A stretch of DNA of 64,000 nucleotides from Polyangia bacterium (GCA_030427835.1 JAUICN010000008.1:1-64000); one strand, 5' to 3'. Shown: positions 28,817-38,129, counted from the stretch's first letter. The notes: generated from the letters alone by a model not told the origin. Translations and numbers: made by a program.

Positions 28817-29200
28817 CTAGGAAACCCGGCGTTCGAGCGCGACGAACGGGACACCGCCACCGCCCAGTGCCAGAGGCTTGCGAATACGTACGTGGATGGA
28901 CTGCAACGTCATGCCGCTTTCGCCAAACCTGGTTGCAAGTTGATCGCACAGGGCCCCCGCGGCGGCTTCAAGCAATTGGAACTTTCCCTGCACCAATACC
29001 TGCTCGATCACCTTTGCCGCCACCGCGTAGTCCAACGCATCCCCCACCCCATCACTCGCTACCGCCGCGCTGAAATCCCCCCGGAACTCCACGTCCACCC
29101 GCAACTCCTGCGCCTGCTCCCGCTCACGGGCCAGTACCCCAACGATGCAACGCACAGGCAAGTCCCGTATTCCCACCCGATCCTGTGATTGAGACACCAT
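28817..29200 (-). CDS. folB: Dihydroneopterin aldolase
   Basis: Folate pathway enzyme that cleaves 7,8-dihydroneopterin to 6-hydroxymethyl-dihydropterin and glycolaldehyde. The 127-residue protein carries IVGVLAREREQAQEL near the N-terminus, DALDYAVAAKVIEQVL and FQLLEAAAGALCDQL, all typical of FolB, including the Glu of the LLE motif; the C-terminal VRIRKPLAL carries the conserved Lys-Pro. The start ATG 29200 is set by family fit; no convincing ribosome-binding site is seen, and a further in-frame start at 29236 is possible. It ends 68 nt before the dyad cluster of the mrfA-like promoter and points the same way. Confidence 0.88.
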   Translation of the reverse strand: MVSQSQDRVGIRDLPVRCIVGVLAREREQAQELRVDVEFRGDFSAAVASDGVGDALDYAVAAKVIEQVLVQGKFQLLEAAAGALCDQLATRFGESGMTLQSIHVRIRKPLALGGGGVPFVALERRVS

Positions 29201-29266
29201 GACGTCATCATGAACTGCATGACTTGGGCCTCGCAACCAGTCGAGTCACGTTCATCACCCTCTACA

Positions 29267-29426
29267 GCGCACCTCATTTGAGATGGTTGAGAATTTGGCT
29301 GCTGCAGATTTGGTTGTGGAGCGAAGAGGCGCGCGCAAGCGTAGCCAACGCTACGGCGAGCACGTACGACGCGGCTCCAGGGCCAAAGATCAAGGTCAAA
29401 ACTCGATCATCTCAAATGAGGTGTGC
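29267..29426. mobile_element. Candidate MITE or insertion-sequence remnant
   Basis: Terminal inverted repeats of 18 bp with one mismatch (29267-29284, core CACCTCATTTGAGAT; 29409-29426) flank about 124 bp. Weaker similarity extends the repeats inward to about 34 bp. The interior holds a short hairpin (CGTAG-CCAA-like loop-CTACG) and no intact ORF. I see no clear target-site duplication. The rest of the 29201-29483 gap shows nothing else. Confidence 0.5.
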
Positions 29427-29483
29427 AATAGCAACGACACCGCGTGTGTCACGTTGAGCGCCTGGGCCACACGACCACTCCGC

Positions 29484-30827
29484 TCAGTCATCGGTATTCA
29501 ACCACACCCGCCAGTAGGTCTCCATGGTGCCGTACCCATACACCTCCGCCGTGTCCGTGTACTTCGACGGCGACACCAGGTCGGGGCGCCCATCCCCGTT
29601 GAGATCCATGATCTCCCAGCGCTCGTTGTCCCGAAAGCTCGCCTGGCTGTTTGACGTCGCGTACACCCCGTGACCCGATGCGCCCTGCAACGTCGGCACA
29701 CTCCACTGGGCCGGCATGGAGGAAAAGCGATTGCCCGTATTCAGCCACACCCGCCAGTGGGTGGCTGCCGTGCCGTAGCCGTACACTTCCACGGTATCCG
29801 TGTACTTCGACGGTGACACCAGGTCGGGACGCCCATCCCCGTTGAGATCCATCGTCTCCCAACGCTCGTTGTCCCGGAAGCTCACCTGGCTGTTTGACGT
29901 CACGTGCACCCCATGGCCCGACGCGCCCTGCAGCGTGGGCACCTTCCACTGCGTCGATGCCGATGCAAACCTATCGCCTGTGTTCAGCCACACACGCCAG
30001 TGGGTAGCTGCGGTGCCGTACCCATACACCTCCGCCGTGTCCGTGTACTTCGACGGCGACACCAGGTCGGGGCGCCCATCCCCGTTGAGATCCATGATCT
30101 CCCAGCGCTCGTTGTCCCGAAAGCTCACCTGGCTGTTTGACGTCGCGTACACCCCGTGACCCGATGCGCCCTGCAACGTCGGCACCTTCCACTGGGCAGA
30201 CGTGGAGGAGAAGCGATCGCCCGTATTCAGCCACACACGCCAATGGGTAGCTGTGGTACCGTACCCGTACACCTCCGAGGTATCCGTGTACTTCGACGGC
30301 GACACCAGATCCGGGCGCCCATCCCCGTTGAGATCCATGATCTCCCAGCGCTCGTTGTCCCGAAAGCTCACCTGGCGGTTCGAGGTCGCGTACACCCCGT
30401 GACCCGACGCGCCCTGCAACGTCGGCACCCGCCACTGTGAAACGGTGTTCGAGAAATCTGTCCCGTAGGTCGCTGAAGACCGACAAAGGGCACTCGAACA
30501 ACCCAGTGCGTCGCACGTCTCCTTCACCCCTTCCCGGTTTCCACAACGATCAAACCAGTACACATGCCCTGAATCACAACGGGCCGAGTCCCTAGGCGCG
30601 CAATCCAAACCGCACTGGGTTCCGGAGCAACCTTCGCCACCACAATCCTCTTTCACCCCTTGCGCATCTCCGCAGCTGTCAAACCAATACACATTTCCAG
30701 AGTCACAGCGAAACGTGTCCTCGGATACACACACCTGTGGGCTGTAAGCCGAGTCGGAGGCTCCAGAACCACAACCCATCCAAAGTGAAGCCGCGGCCAG
30801 GAACAGGGAAAAAAGCAGGTACTTCAT
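29484..30827 (-). CDS. FG-GAP-like repeat lipoprotein
   Basis: A 447-residue exported lipoprotein. The signal peptide ends in a lipobox (LWMGC, Cys about 17). Two cysteine modules follow (each RCDSG(N/H)VYWFD(S/R)CG with four further Cys). The C-terminal 317 residues are four tandem 81-residue repeats, each with the calcium-binding-like MDLNGDGRPDLVSPSKY motif of VCBS/FG-GAP proteins. The last unit stops 7 residues short. The upstream in-frame extension to 31133 is ignored because the signal peptide begins at ATG 30827. It is probably a surface protein; no ligand is evident. Confidence 0.85.
   Translation of the reverse strand: MKYLLFSLFLAAASLWMGCGSGASDSAYSPQVCVSEDTFRCDSGNVYWFDSCGDAQGVKEDCGGEGCSGTQCGLDCAPRDSARCDSGHVYWFDRCGNREGVKETCDALGCSSALCRSSATYGTDFSNTVSQWRVPTLQGASGHGVYATSNRQVSFRDNERWEIMDLNGDGRPDLVSPSKYTDTSEVYGYGTTATHWRVWLNTGDRFSSTSAQWKVPTLQGASGHGVYATSNSQVSFRDNERWEIMDLNGDGRPDLVSPSKYTDTAEVYGYGTAATHWRVWLNTGDRFASASTQWKVPTLQGASGHGVHVTSNSQVSFRDNERWETMDLNGDGRPDLVSPSKYTDTVEVYGYGTAATHWRVWLNTGNRFSSMPAQWSVPTLQGASGHGVYATSNSQASFRDNERWEIMDLNGDGRPDLVSPSKYTDTAEVYGYGTMETYWRVWLNTDD
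29487..30437 (-). repeat. Four tandem 243-bp coding repeats
   Basis: The period is 81 codons. Units are almost the same at DNA level, with stretches of more than 90 bases unchanged between the first and third units, including synonymous positions. This points to recent amplification or gene conversion. Confidence 0.92.
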
Positions 30828-31000
30828 CTCGTCTTTTCCAAAACAACCGGCAACTTGAACCCAAGCGCCGCGTCCATGGCTTCCACAAACATACCCCAAA
30901 TTACAGCAACGGGCCATTATTACAGAAGAGCTACCCTCGCCGCCCCACAGGCACCGCCCCTCGCGACGCACCGTGACAACTGCTACATCCACCGTTCGCC

Positions 31001-32242
31001 ATGATTGACATGTTTCGAGAAGTGCCCCGAACTGGGGTGATTTATGTGACCACAGAGGCCCAAAAGAAGGGGTTCCATGTGGGTCACCCGGATTGGTGCA
31101 ACCTGGGCCAGGGCCAGCCCGAAACGGACGCACTCCCCGGTGCTCCCCCTCGGGTCCTACGCATGGACATTCGTCCGGACGACCAGGACTACGCGCCCGT
31201 GCCGGGCCTGTGGGAACTCCGCGAGGCCGTGGCCAACCTCTACAACCAAATGTACCGCAAGGGTTTGCCCTCCCAATACGGGCCCCAGAACGTGGCCATC
31301 TGTGGCGGGGGCCGCGTGGGCCTCATGCGCGCCTGCGCCGCCATCTCGCCAGTGCACATGGGCCACTTCCTGCCCGACTACACCGCCTACGCCGAACTGC
31401 TCGACGTATTTCGCCGCTTCTCCCCCATTCCCATCCTGCTCGATCCAGAACAGCAGTACGCATTCACCGTCGATCAGCTCCGCCGGGAAATCGAAGGCCG
31501 CGGCCTGGGTGCCCTGCTCGTCAGCAACCCGAGCAACCCCACGGGCAAAGTGGTTCGTGGCAATGAACTCAAGGGCTGGGTCGACACCTCCCGGGAGCTT
31601 GGCTGCGCACTCATGCTCGACGAGTTCTACTCCCACTACATCTGGCCCACCACAGAACACCCCAACCCCCAGCCCATCAGCGCTGCCGCCCACGTACAGG
31701 ACGTGGAGCAAGACCCGGTCGTCATCGTGGATGGCCTCACCAAGAACTGGCGCTACCCCGGCTGGCGCGTGGCCTGGGTACTGGGCCCAAGCCACGTCAT
31801 CGACGCGGTCTCCAGTGCCGGCTCCTTCATGGACGGCGGCGGCGTACGCCCCATCCAACGGGCCGCCATCGATCTGGTCAACATCGATCATGTACGGGCT
31901 GAAAGCACCGCCATCCGCAACGCCTTCCTCCCAAAACGAGATCGACTCATCCACGGCTTGCAGGAACTGGGCATCGAAGTGGAACTTGAGACCCAGGGCA
32001 GCTTCTACGTCTGGGGCAACCTTTGCAAACTCCCAGAAGGCTTGCGCGACGGCGAAGCCCTCTTCCGCGCTGCCCTCGAAGAAAAAGTCATCTGCGTGCC
32101 CGGCGTCTTCTTCGACGTGGACCCCGGCCAACGCAGAAGCGGCCGCCCCTCCCGTTTCCAACACCATGCAAGGTTCTCTTTCGGCCCCGAGATGGAAGTG
32201 ATTGAAAAAGCCCTCGCCCGGCTCAAAGCCGTCATTCGCTGA
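31001..32242 (+). CDS. Class I/II pyridoxal-phosphate aminotransferase
   Basis: A 413-residue fold-type I aminotransferase. VSNPSNPTGK, a MLDEFYSHY segment and the DGLTKNWRYPGWRVAW motif carry the expected PLP-contact Asn/Pro, Asp and Schiff-base Lys, with the substrate Arg near the C-terminus (RFSFG). The N-terminus (VTTEAQKKGF, CNLGQGQPE) also fits aspartate/aromatic-type enzymes. The substrate cannot be assigned. It stands alone, diverging from the FG-GAP lipoprotein; a hairpin with GCGGAAC/GTTCCGC arms (32253-32280) follows its stop. Confidence 0.88.
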   Translation: MIDMFREVPRTGVIYVTTEAQKKGFHVGHPDWCNLGQGQPETDALPGAPPRVLRMDIRPDDQDYAPVPGLWELREAVANLYNQMYRKGLPSQYGPQNVAICGGGRVGLMRACAAISPVHMGHFLPDYTAYAELLDVFRRFSPIPILLDPEQQYAFTVDQLRREIEGRGLGALLVSNPSNPTGKVVRGNELKGWVDTSRELGCALMLDEFYSHYIWPTTEHPNPQPISAAAHVQDVEQDPVVIVDGLTKNWRYPGWRVAWVLGPSHVIDAVSSAGSFMDGGGVRPIQRAAIDLVNIDHVRAESTAIRNAFLPKRDRLIHGLQELGIEVELETQGSFYVWGNLCKLPEGLRDGEALFRAALEEKVICVPGVFFDVDPGQRRSGRPSRFQHHARFSFGPEMEVIEKALARLKAVIR

Positions 32243-32252
32243 GCATAAACGA

Positions 32253-32280
32253 GCGGAACACGGAGCGCTCCAGGTTCCGC
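32253..32280 (+). terminator. Hairpin after the aminotransferase
   Basis: GCGGAAC and GTTCCGC pair around an inner GGAGCGCTCC palindrome, 10 nt after the stop. There is no T-run, so termination is only probable. Confidence 0.4.
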
Positions 32281-32382
32281 ATCCGGAACTTTCCCTGTAC
32301 CACACCGGTGAGTCGGCCTGAAATCATTCGATTTTCTTCACTAGAAACATAGGCACGCGATTTGCACTGTTGACTCGTCTAT

Positions 32383-33612
32383 ATGAAAACGAGCTCACAT
32401 TCCCATCCACGTTTCCATGCCTACACAACGGCCCTCTTCCTCGCTGGGCTGCTGGCCTGCGACGCTCCAGGGGCCAACGCCGCCGGGGCCAAGAGCAGCT
32501 TCCAGAATTCTGAGTGGGTCCAGCACTACCCTCTGTGCCAAACCGATTTCCTCACAGGCCCTGCGCTTTCAGAGGCACTTGAGGACATGCTCCACAACGC
32601 CGTGGACGGTGAAGCCAACGCCCACCTCCTCGCCAAAGCCATCAAGGACTACGCCCAGGACCACCCCACCCTGCGGCTACCCCGGTCCTTCGGAAGCCAA
32701 AGTTTCGGCAACGTAGACACCACAACGCAAACGGTCTCGCTTCCAGTAGAAGGAATACACGTTGCAAACGAATCACTCAATCTCGTCATGACATTTCACG
32801 CAACAAACAACGGCAAGATCGAACACACGGTCGTCCAGGGAGAAACATCCTTTGCCTGCGACTCAAAGGGAAGCCTCTCCGCCCCACAAAACCTGGTGTT
32901 CTACACCCCCCAAAAAGTCACCCCATCCCTGAAGCGTTCCTTTGCGGAACAGTGGGGACACTGGGTCGATCCATCCACTCCCTCTATCCTGTTCATGGAC
33001 CTGAAAGACTCACGCAACCGCACCAACCTACAGCTCATGGTTGAAACCTTCTTCCCTCCAAAAAAAGGCAAAGCGCCTTTCCCCGATGGCGTGGCATTTC
33101 ACCCTTTTGGAAACGAGCGAAGCACGGCATTCTATCTTGCAGAGGGGCAACTGGTGGAGGGTGTCTTTGGAAGACTGGCCAGTTCCTCGAACCCGCTGCC
33201 GTCCGTGCAGTTCGACATCCCTCACCTCTTTTTCGGAGATAGAAACGCAACCACGCCCCCCACAACATGCCAGTCCTGCGTCTTTGCAATCAGGGGCGTC
33301 GAAACATTCAAAAGCATCGACATGGTGGCCATACTGCATCCTTTGGCCGTCAGCGAATCCTACGACTTTCTTGTTAAAACCCTTGAGAAATCCATCTCAA
33401 CTTCGATTCAAGCCCAACGACTTCACCCCAAGCTAGTAGTGAAACTCCACATCGTGATGGACGTACATGCACACTACGACTGGAACGTGACGAACGAGCA
33501 AGATATCCGTGACTGGGCCGATCGAAAGTTTCAAATCGACTTTGATCATCCACACGTACAAATCTCGCCTGTCATCGCCATCTATGAGCCCTCGTCCACC
33601 AACGAAGACTAA
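32383..33612 (+). CDS. Exported lipoprotein of unknown function
   Basis: A 409-residue protein with an N-terminal signal peptide and lipobox (AGLLAC, Cys about 26). The mature part contains a few Cys (including a CQSC pair), a VDTTTQTVSLPVEG strand region and a C-terminal VVKLHIVMDVHAHYDWNV segment. No family is recognised. It has its own upstream region of about 140 nt and is followed by a REP-like inverted repeat; nothing nearby suggests a pathway. Confidence 0.7.
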   Translation: MKTSSHSHPRFHAYTTALFLAGLLACDAPGANAAGAKSSFQNSEWVQHYPLCQTDFLTGPALSEALEDMLHNAVDGEANAHLLAKAIKDYAQDHPTLRLPRSFGSQSFGNVDTTTQTVSLPVEGIHVANESLNLVMTFHATNNGKIEHTVVQGETSFACDSKGSLSAPQNLVFYTPQKVTPSLKRSFAEQWGHWVDPSTPSILFMDLKDSRNRTNLQLMVETFFPPKKGKAPFPDGVAFHPFGNERSTAFYLAEGQLVEGVFGRLASSSNPLPSVQFDIPHLFFGDRNATTPPTTCQSCVFAIRGVETFKSIDMVAILHPLAVSESYDFLVKTLEKSISTSIQAQRLHPKLVVKLHIVMDVHAHYDWNVTNEQDIRDWADRKFQIDFDHPHVQISPVIAIYEPSSTNED

Positions 33613-33631
33613 CCGCACCCCGCTCACCCAC

Positions 33632-33721
33632 GGGGTCAGGCCCCATGCCCTATCTCAAACATCGAGCTTGAAAATCCTCACTTCAAGTACAAGAGCCATC
33701 AACGGACGTGGGCCTGACCCC
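33632..33721. repeat. REP-like inverted-repeat element
   Basis: GGGGTCAGGCCC (33632-33643) and GGGCCTGACCCC (33710-33721) are a perfect 12-bp inverted repeat enclosing a smaller CTTGAA/TTCAAG hairpin. Nested hairpins of this GGGTCAGGCC type resemble the ends of IS200/RAYT-mobilised elements. No transposase is present. Confidence 0.5.
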
Positions 33722-33762
33722 TGTCTGCCGACAAAGCCACGACGCAAATACAGAGAAGTCCT

Positions 33763-34668
33763 TCAAACGTAATTGCGAACCACAACCTCAGTCACATGCC
33801 CGCGGTTGCGCGCGTTGCAGTTGATGGCCCGTAGGGCGGCTACTTGGTCAAACTGATAGCCCTTGTACAAATCATGAATCAGCGGCGCGTTGCTGTTGGA
33901 AAGCATGAGCTTGCACCCCCGGCGATCCAGCTCCGCAAATACATCCCGAAGGTGCTCCTGATCGCGCGGCCCAAAACCCTCCTGGGTGTAGCTCGTGAAG
34001 TTTGCCGTGGCCGACACCGGTGCGTAGGGCGGATCCAGGTACACAAAATCACCCGCCCGGGCGCGCCCGAGCAAGCCCTCAAACGGCCCATGAACAAGCT
34101 CCGCACCACGCAGCAAATGGCTTGCCGCAAGCAAGGTCTCTGGATTCAGAATCCCAGGGTTCTTGTACTTGCCAAAGGGCACATTGAACTGCCCCTTCTT
34201 ATTCACCCGGTGAAGCCCATTAAAACAGGTCTTGTTCAGGTAGATAAAATGAGCCGCGTGGGAAACATCCTGCAGACGCCCACGGTTGTAGCGCTCCCGG
34301 GCTTCGTAGTAGTGGGGCTCGGTATGGGCACGGGCAAGCTTGCCCAGGGCACGAACCACCCCATGCACGTCATCTCGCACGGTGGCGTAGGTCCGCACGA
34401 GCCCCCCGTTGATGTCCATCAGTAGGGCCTCCGCCGGACGACGCGAGAAATACAGGGCACCGCCCCCAAAAAAGGGCTCCACATGCCGGCGTTGCTCCAC
34501 ATCCCGAGGCAACAACAGGGCGAGCTGCGGAATCAACCGCCCCTTGCCACCGGCCCATTTCAAAAAGGGAGACGGCCTGCTCGAAGGCTGCTCCACGGAA
34601 CGCAAAGCGGACCCAAAGGCAACGGCGGCTCCTGGAAGGGATCGCTTACGTAGGGCAGAGGTGCTCAC
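33763..34668 (-). CDS. DNA adenine (Dam/D12-class) methyltransferase
   Basis: Methylates adenine N6, most likely in GATC by family. The 301-residue protein has the D12-class order: FLKWAGGKG (35-43, SAM binding), VEPFFGGGALYF, FIYLNKTCFNGLHRVNKKGQ and the catalytic DPPY at 212-215. An N-terminal extension of about 30 residues precedes the core. No restriction enzyme is adjacent, so it looks like an orphan regulatory or repair-type methylase. The start is GTG 34668, without a strong ribosome-binding site. Confidence 0.92.
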   Translation of the reverse strand: MSTSALRKRSLPGAAVAFGSALRSVEQPSSRPSPFLKWAGGKGRLIPQLALLLPRDVEQRRHVEPFFGGGALYFSRRPAEALLMDINGGLVRTYATVRDDVHGVVRALGKLARAHTEPHYYEARERYNRGRLQDVSHAAHFIYLNKTCFNGLHRVNKKGQFNVPFGKYKNPGILNPETLLAASHLLRGAELVHGPFEGLLGRARAGDFVYLDPPYAPVSATANFTSYTQEGFGPRDQEHLRDVFAELDRRGCKLMLSNSNAPLIHDLYKGYQFDQVAALRAINCNARNRGHVTEVVVRNYV

Positions 34669-34809
34669 GAAACCGACATTATCCTACATCAGCACACACC
34701 CCCATTTTTTGGCACAGGAAACCCGTCCTGCCACGGCAGGTGCTTCTTGGGCCATGAGAGAACCGTCGAAAATCAAGCCCGCACTGCCCCTTGGCGTTGG
34801 CTCAACCGG

Positions 34810-35607
34810 TCAGCCATGGGCGGCGACAGCGGCCGCATCCACACCCGAAGCACGAAGAAACTCGAGCAATGGAGGGTGGGAGGAACCCGCGATCTCTGCA
34901 GGGGTTCCGCTAACCTCCACCCTCCCCTTGTAGAGAAAGTGAATTTGGTCCGCGATGTGAAACACCGAAGCCATGTCGTGGCTGATCACAAGGGACGTCA
35001 CCCCAAAGGATTCCTGGGTCTGCAGGATCAACTCATCCACGGTCCGTGAGGTCACCGGATCGAGCCCGGTGGTAGGCTCATCATAAATCAGGATCGCAGG
35101 TTCCAACACCAGGGCCCGGGCCACTGCCACGCGCTTTTTCATCCCCCCCGAAAGCTCCGAGGGCATTTTGCGGTGTGCCGCGCCCACCCCGAGCTTCTCA
35201 AGCCGATCCATCACCTTCTCGCGCACGGCCCTGGCGCGCAGCCGAGTGTGCTCCCGCAGGGGAAAGGCCACATTGTCAAAAACACTCATGGAGTCGAACA
35301 GGGCCGACATCTGAAACACCATGCCGAACTTCTTGCGCACCTGACCGAGCGCAAGCTCACCCAGGGGAACAATGTCCTGCCCATCCACCACAATGGTACC
35401 CGTGTCCGGCCGCTCTAAACGGATGATTTGCCGCATCAATACGGTCTTGCCCGCACCCGACGCACCGATCACCACATTGGTCTTCCCACGGAGCACGTCA
35501 AAGGACACCCCGTGCAAAATCTCAAAGGATCCATAGGCCTTCGTGATGTCACGAATACTCACGTGAACCTGGGAATCCCCTCCCTCGGGCACGGGATGAT
35601 CCACCAT
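34810..35607 (-). CDS. mlaF: MlaF-like ABC transporter ATPase
   Basis: ATPase of an Mla-type phospholipid (retrograde lipid) transporter. The 265-residue protein has Walker A GASGAGKT near residue 49, the signature LSGGMKKRVAVARAL and Walker B LIYDEPTTGLDP. The GMKKR form of the signature is typical of the MlaF/Ttg2A group. ATG 35607 overlaps the mlaE stop (TGATG), so the pair is translationally coupled. The usual substrate-binding MCE protein MlaD is not in this window and may be encoded elsewhere. Confidence 0.88.
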   Translation of the reverse strand: MVDHPVPEGGDSQVHVSIRDITKAYGSFEILHGVSFDVLRGKTNVVIGASGAGKTVLMRQIIRLERPDTGTIVVDGQDIVPLGELALGQVRKKFGMVFQMSALFDSMSVFDNVAFPLREHTRLRARAVREKVMDRLEKLGVGAAHRKMPSELSGGMKKRVAVARALVLEPAILIYDEPTTGLDPVTSRTVDELILQTQESFGVTSLVISHDMASVFHIADQIHFLYKGRVEVSGTPAEIAGSSHPPLLEFLRASGVDAAAVAAHG

Positions 35608-36461
35608 CAACCCGCCCCCACAATGATCGTGGTCAACACGTAGTCGAGCACAAGAATCGTCACCGCGCTCTGCACCACCGCACGGTTGGTGGCCTGCCCC
35701 ACCCCCGCGGCCCCGCCCGTGGCGTAAAAGCCGTGCCGACAGGCCACAAGCGAAATCGCAAAACCAAAGACTGCCGCCTTCAACAGCCCCTGCAGAATGT
35801 CATCCCCATCCACAAACCAACGGACCTTGTCGATGAAGATCCCGGAGTCGAGACCCAACAACTGCACACACACAATCCAGGCGCCCACAATCCCCACCAG
35901 GTTGAACATCATGGTCAGCAGCGGCAGCATGATCAGCCCCGCCAAAACCTTGGGCACCACCAGGTACTGGATCGGGTTCACGGCCATGGTGGTCATCGCA
36001 TCGATCTGATCACTGACCCGCATGGATCCAAGCTCCGTGGTGATGGCACTCCCTGCCCGGCTGGAGACCATAAGCGCCGAAAACACCGGCGCCAACTCCC
36101 GGGCCAGGGCGAGGCCCACCACGGCCCCCACCTGATTCTCCGCCCCAAACTCCTTAAAGCCGTCCACCAGCTGAATTCCGAACACCATCCCCACAAACAG
36201 GCCCGTGAGCCCCACAATGAAAATCGAGCCCACACCCACAAAATCCATGGCGGCAATCCAAAGCCGCGTGCGGTAGGGGGGGCGCAGGCCCCAGTACACC
36301 GCCTCCCCCAAAAGCCGTGCAAGCACGCCGATCTCCGCAAGAAACCGGGTGGGAACCATCAACACCGCGTCGGCCAAGGCAACCAACGCCGCCACCCAAC
36401 GGCGGGGCTCCCTGCGGTCGGCAGCAGCAGAGCCCGGGGATTCTGGGGTCGTTTCAGACAC
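35607..36461 (-). CDS. mlaE: MlaE-like ABC transporter permease
   Basis: Permease of the Mla-type lipid transporter, 284 residues with about five or six membrane segments. Family landmarks are GLTGLFVGMVFGIQ, the cytoplasmic ELAPVFSALMVSSRAGSAIT stretch and ELGSMRVSDQIDAM. The N-terminal 25 residues are charged and poorly conserved. The start is GTG 36461. It is the first gene of mlaE-mlaF and diverges from the histidine kinase. Confidence 0.9.
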   Translation of the reverse strand: MSETTPESPGSAAADRREPRRWVAALVALADAVLMVPTRFLAEIGVLARLLGEAVYWGLRPPYRTRLWIAAMDFVGVGSIFIVGLTGLFVGMVFGIQLVDGFKEFGAENQVGAVVGLALARELAPVFSALMVSSRAGSAITTELGSMRVSDQIDAMTTMAVNPIQYLVVPKVLAGLIMLPLLTMMFNLVGIVGAWIVCVQLLGLDSGIFIDKVRWFVDGDDILQGLLKAAVFGFAISLVACRHGFYATGGAAGVGQATNRAVVQSAVTILVLDYVLTTIIVGAG

Positions 36462-36614
36462 GTGAGCACCGAGCCTGACACAGGCCGGCAGGGAGCTCCA
36501 CAGGAGCGCACCCCATTTGCCACCTGCCCTTCAACTACCGAAAAACCCAAATGATCGCACTGGATTACGTGGTCACCCTGTGGCACCGTTAGCTATGGGG
36601 GCAAATTAGACGCA

Positions 36615-38129
36615 GTGGCTGGGGGGCATTCAACGGGGGGCGAACAGGACGCTCGGTGGTTCATGGACGTACTCGACGCCATGACCGAACTGGTGCTTGT
36701 GAAGGGGGATCGCTCAAAGCTCCTGTGGGCAAACAGGGCGTTCCGCGAGATCTACGCAATGAGCAACGAGGATCTCCACCATCTCATCGACTCCGAACAC
36801 AGCGACCCCGACGACACCGTGCAATACGTCAAGGATGACCACCACGTATTCACCACCGGCAACGTGTTGGATATCCCGTCGGAAGCCATCACCCATGCCG
36901 ACGGAAGGGTTTCCTACTTTCACACCATCAAAAGCCCCCTGTTCAACGCCGAAGGAAAGGTAGAACGCACCGTGGGCGTTTCGCGCCCAATATTGGACCC
37001 AAGCCTTGTGCAAACCTCTGAACTCCACAGGGAAGCCCACAAGGCCACACTTGGCGAACTACGAAGCCTCATCCAATACATACCCTTTCCAGTGGCCATG
37101 TTGGACGTCAAACAACGGTTCCTTTCCCACAGCGCATCCTGGCCCGGGCTCCTTGAGTACGATGGAGGGCCCCTGTCCGGTCACTTTTTCGACGATGTAT
37201 TCGACACACAGCTTCCCCTGGCCCAGGAAATCGAACAGGCCATCACCACCGCCACCGCCGTTCATTGCCAGGCCCTGGAAATACAAAACCCCTCCGGGCG
37301 CCGGATCTATTGCGACGTGACCATTCAGCCCTGGTGGATCCGGGACGGACAGGTGGGCGGGGTGGTTGTCCACGTCCACGACGTCACACGACTCAAGGAA
37401 TCCGAAGAAGCCCTAAAGCAAAGCTACGACGAACTCTCCCAGTTCAACTACCGAGTCTCCCACGATCTAGTAGCTCCCCTGCGCACCATCCGTGGTTACC
37501 TCAACATGTGCTTAGAACAGTTCGCCGAGAACCCGCAGCTCGTGCAGGACCTGCACCGCAAAATGGTGCACCGGGTGGACCACCTGAGCGAACTGGTACG
37601 CGATGTTCTGAATCTCACACAGATGGGCCAGGACAACCACTCCGTGGAAGCGGTCAACCTCAACGAGTTGGTGGACGGCATCGTGCGCCTTCACCTGGAT
37701 GAGCTCGCCGCCAACCGAATGGAAGTCACGGCCACCGGAAATGAACTGGTCATGTACACCGAAAGGGTTCGACTTCAGCAAATCCTTGAAAACCTCATTT
37801 CCAACGCCGTGAAGTACCACGACCCCGCCGAGAAAAAGCGCACCCTAAACGTCACCTGGGAGCTCTCAGACGGCCAAGCACGCATCCTGGTCGAAGACAA
37901 CGGCCTAGGGGTGGACCCCTCGATTGAAAAAAACCTGTTTGATCTGTTCATGCGCGGAAGTGCCCAGCACCCCGGCAACGGCCTGGGGCTCTATTTGGTT
38001 CAAAAGCACGTGCAACGGTTGGGAGGGGATATTGTTCTTTCCTCGCCACGTAAAAACACCCAGTTCACGGTTCGGCTTCCCCAGCACCCGGCCCGTATTC
38101 CCACCCCACACCAAAATATGGACGGGTAA
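36615..38129 (+). CDS. PAS-domain sensor histidine kinase
   Basis: A 504-residue soluble histidine kinase with no membrane segment. Two PAS-like domains (about 14-125 and 150-262) precede the dimerisation/phosphoacceptor region with H283 in FNYRVSHDLVAPLR, the phytochrome-like H-box form. The ATPase domain shows ILENLISNAVKYH, VEDNGLGVD and GNGLGLYLVQKH. The start used is GTG 36615; ATG 36663 is an alternative. A response regulator begins 3 nt after its stop, so the pair is one signalling operon. The ligand and output are unknown. Confidence 0.92.
   Translation: MAGGHSTGGEQDARWFMDVLDAMTELVLVKGDRSKLLWANRAFREIYAMSNEDLHHLIDSEHSDPDDTVQYVKDDHHVFTTGNVLDIPSEAITHADGRVSYFHTIKSPLFNAEGKVERTVGVSRPILDPSLVQTSELHREAHKATLGELRSLIQYIPFPVAMLDVKQRFLSHSASWPGLLEYDGGPLSGHFFDDVFDTQLPLAQEIEQAITTATAVHCQALEIQNPSGRRIYCDVTIQPWWIRDGQVGGVVVHVHDVTRLKESEEALKQSYDELSQFNYRVSHDLVAPLRTIRGYLNMCLEQFAENPQLVQDLHRKMVHRVDHLSELVRDVLNLTQMGQDNHSVEAVNLNELVDGIVRLHLDELAANRMEVTATGNELVMYTERVRLQQILENLISNAVKYHDPAEKKRTLNVTWELSDGQARILVEDNGLGVDPSIEKNLFDLFMRGSAQHPGNGLGLYLVQKHVQRLGGDIVLSSPRKNTQFTVRLPQHPARIPTPHQNMDG

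Noticed and set aside
33613-33762. Possible CRISPR or tRNA in the gap before the Dam gene
   Set aside because: Only one nested inverted repeat is present, with no direct-repeat array and no cloverleaf.
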